From the NCBI RefSeq assembly GCF_023238445.1, contig NZ_CP096658.1, positions 124,001 to 188,000 of the forward strand: 64,000 nucleotides of DNA. Reading direction: 5' to 3'. Below the pieces are notes generated by a model. It did no database searches and was not told the origin of the DNA. It saw only the letters and a list, made by a program, of their open reading frames with translations. Shown one piece after another: positions 63,331 to 64,000 of this stretch (the first letter of the stretch is position 1; each line of letters starts with the position of its first letter). The position numbers and the translations under genes were made by a program. The stretch is from Halorussus gelatinilyticus. GTDB lineage: Archaea; Halobacteriota; Halobacteria; Halobacteriales; Haladaptataceae.

Positions 63331-64000
63331 ATGACCCACTCGGATTCGTCGGAGACGGACGCGTCCGCGGCGGAGTCCATCGCGGACGCGACCGCCCGCG
63401 ACCCCGACGGGAACCCCACCCTCCGCGACCCGCCGAAACTCGACGCGCCGCCGCTGGTCGGCAACACCCTCCAGTTCGCCCGCGACCCGTTCGGGTTCTA
63501 CGACCGCCTCGCCGCGCGCGACGAGGCGGTCCGGTACGAGGTCGCCAGACAGGAGTTCTGCACGGTCTTCGAACCGGCGTACGTCCAGCGGATTCTGGTC
63601 GAGGACGACGAGAAGTTCGTGAAGGCCGAGATGTTCCAAGAGGCCGCGGCGGGATTCGCCGAGCAGGGCCTGCTCCTGACCGAGGGCGAGGTCTGGCGCG
63701 ACCAGCGCGTCCGCATCCAACCCGCGTTCACGCCCGAGAAGATTCGGAGCTACACCGACGCGATGGTCCGGTACGCCGAGCAGTCGGGCGACCGACTCGC
63801 CGACGGCGAGGTGGTGAACGTCGAGGACGCGATGTCGGAGTTGACGCTCAAGATTCTGGCCAAGTCGCTGTTCGACGTGGACGTGGCGGGCCGCCGCGAG
63901 GTGGTCCGGGAGGCCGCCGCCGCGCTGAACGCTCGGGGCGACGCCGGCGGCGCGTCGGCGTTCCTCCCCGACTGGGTGCCGACGCCGAAGAACCGCCGGT
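63331..64000 (+). CDS. cytochrome P450, N-terminal part (runs off the window)
   Basis: At least 223 residues, no stop before 64000. LVGNTLQFARDPFGFYDRLA, VWRDQRVRIQPAFTPEKIRSY and FLPDWVPTPKNRR match the equivalent parts of the P450 at 55792-57261 (EKIRSY versus DKIRSY, LPDWVPTPKNRR versus LPEWVPTPTKRR). The haem-binding region lies outside the window. ATG 63331, 81 bp from the GTG of the divergent HTH gene. Confidence 0.9.
   Translation, partial: MTHSDSSETDASAAESIADATARDPDGNPTLRDPPKLDAPPLVGNTLQFARDPFGFYDRLAARDEAVRYEVARQEFCTVFEPAYVQRILVEDDEKFVKAEMFQEAAAGFAEQGLLLTEGEVWRDQRVRIQPAFTPEKIRSYTDAMVRYAEQSGDRLADGEVVNVEDAMSELTLKILAKSLFDVDVAGRREVVREAAAALNARGDAGGASAFLPDWVPTPKNRR

Overview
The window is chromosomal DNA of a haloarchaeon (class Halobacteria). 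The evidence is high GC content, proteins rich in Asp and Glu, TATA boxes about 25-30 nt upstream of mostly leaderless starts, an archaeal proteasome alpha subunit, RNase P proteins Pop5 and Rpp30, pelota, Elp3, Tat-type secretion signals, and many haloarchaea-specific families (DUF63, DUF4013, Bat-type HTH regulators, PccX). The genus cannot be fixed from the sequence; a Halorussus-like organism would fit. About 64 protein genes and one tRNA-Leu(CAA) are supported. No rRNA, CRISPR array, transposase or integrase was seen.

Layout. 0-7.4 kb: zinc ribbon protein, DUF63 membrane protein, Lrp/AsnC regulator, inositol-phosphatase-like enzyme, tRNA-Leu followed by an unusually structured gene-free stretch, PHP hydrolase, DUF309, a tandem winged-helix protein, and an M14 deacylase. 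7.5-16 kb: an RNA/protein quality-control block on the minus strand (rnp3, methyltransferase, rnp2, psmA). A plus-strand BMP-type (nucleoside-like) ABC transporter cassette sits in the middle of it. 16-22 kb: small membrane and zinc-ribbon proteins, MutY, an AT-richer zinc-ribbon/HEPN-like gene, a secreted serpin, and glutamate dehydrogenase. 22-30 kb: a large PAS/GAF/Bat sensor-regulator, two oxidoreductases, a CinA-type protein, thymidine kinase and small genes. 30-36 kb: S1/OB/RecJ-like protein, MFS transporter, PAP2-like protein, an AT-rich membrane gene, Elp3. 37-46 kb: PhnP-like hydrolase, a beta-helix protein, RqcH/NEMF, four DUF4013 membrane paralogues, then pelota. RqcH and pelota both act on stalled ribosomes. 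46-54 kb: amidohydrolase, small membrane proteins, SDR, a convergent overlapping gene pair, two NSS sodium symporters. 54-64 kb: a biotin-dependent acyl-CoA (probably propionyl-CoA) carboxylase neighbourhood with pccB, pccX, birA and accBC, bracketed by two mirror-image divergent pairs of cytochrome P450 and Bat-type HTH regulator. The second P450 runs off the end of the window.

The most notable signals are: the mirrored P450-HTH pairs with conserved 82/81-nt promoter regions; the transporter cassette splitting the RNase P/proteasome operon; the DUF4013 array between two ribosome-rescue genes, with a 45-bp exact repeat marking a decayed extra copy; a dispersed intergenic repeat family; the hairpin-rich segment after tRNA-Leu; and an inhibitory-looking serpin with an acidic predicted P1 residue.
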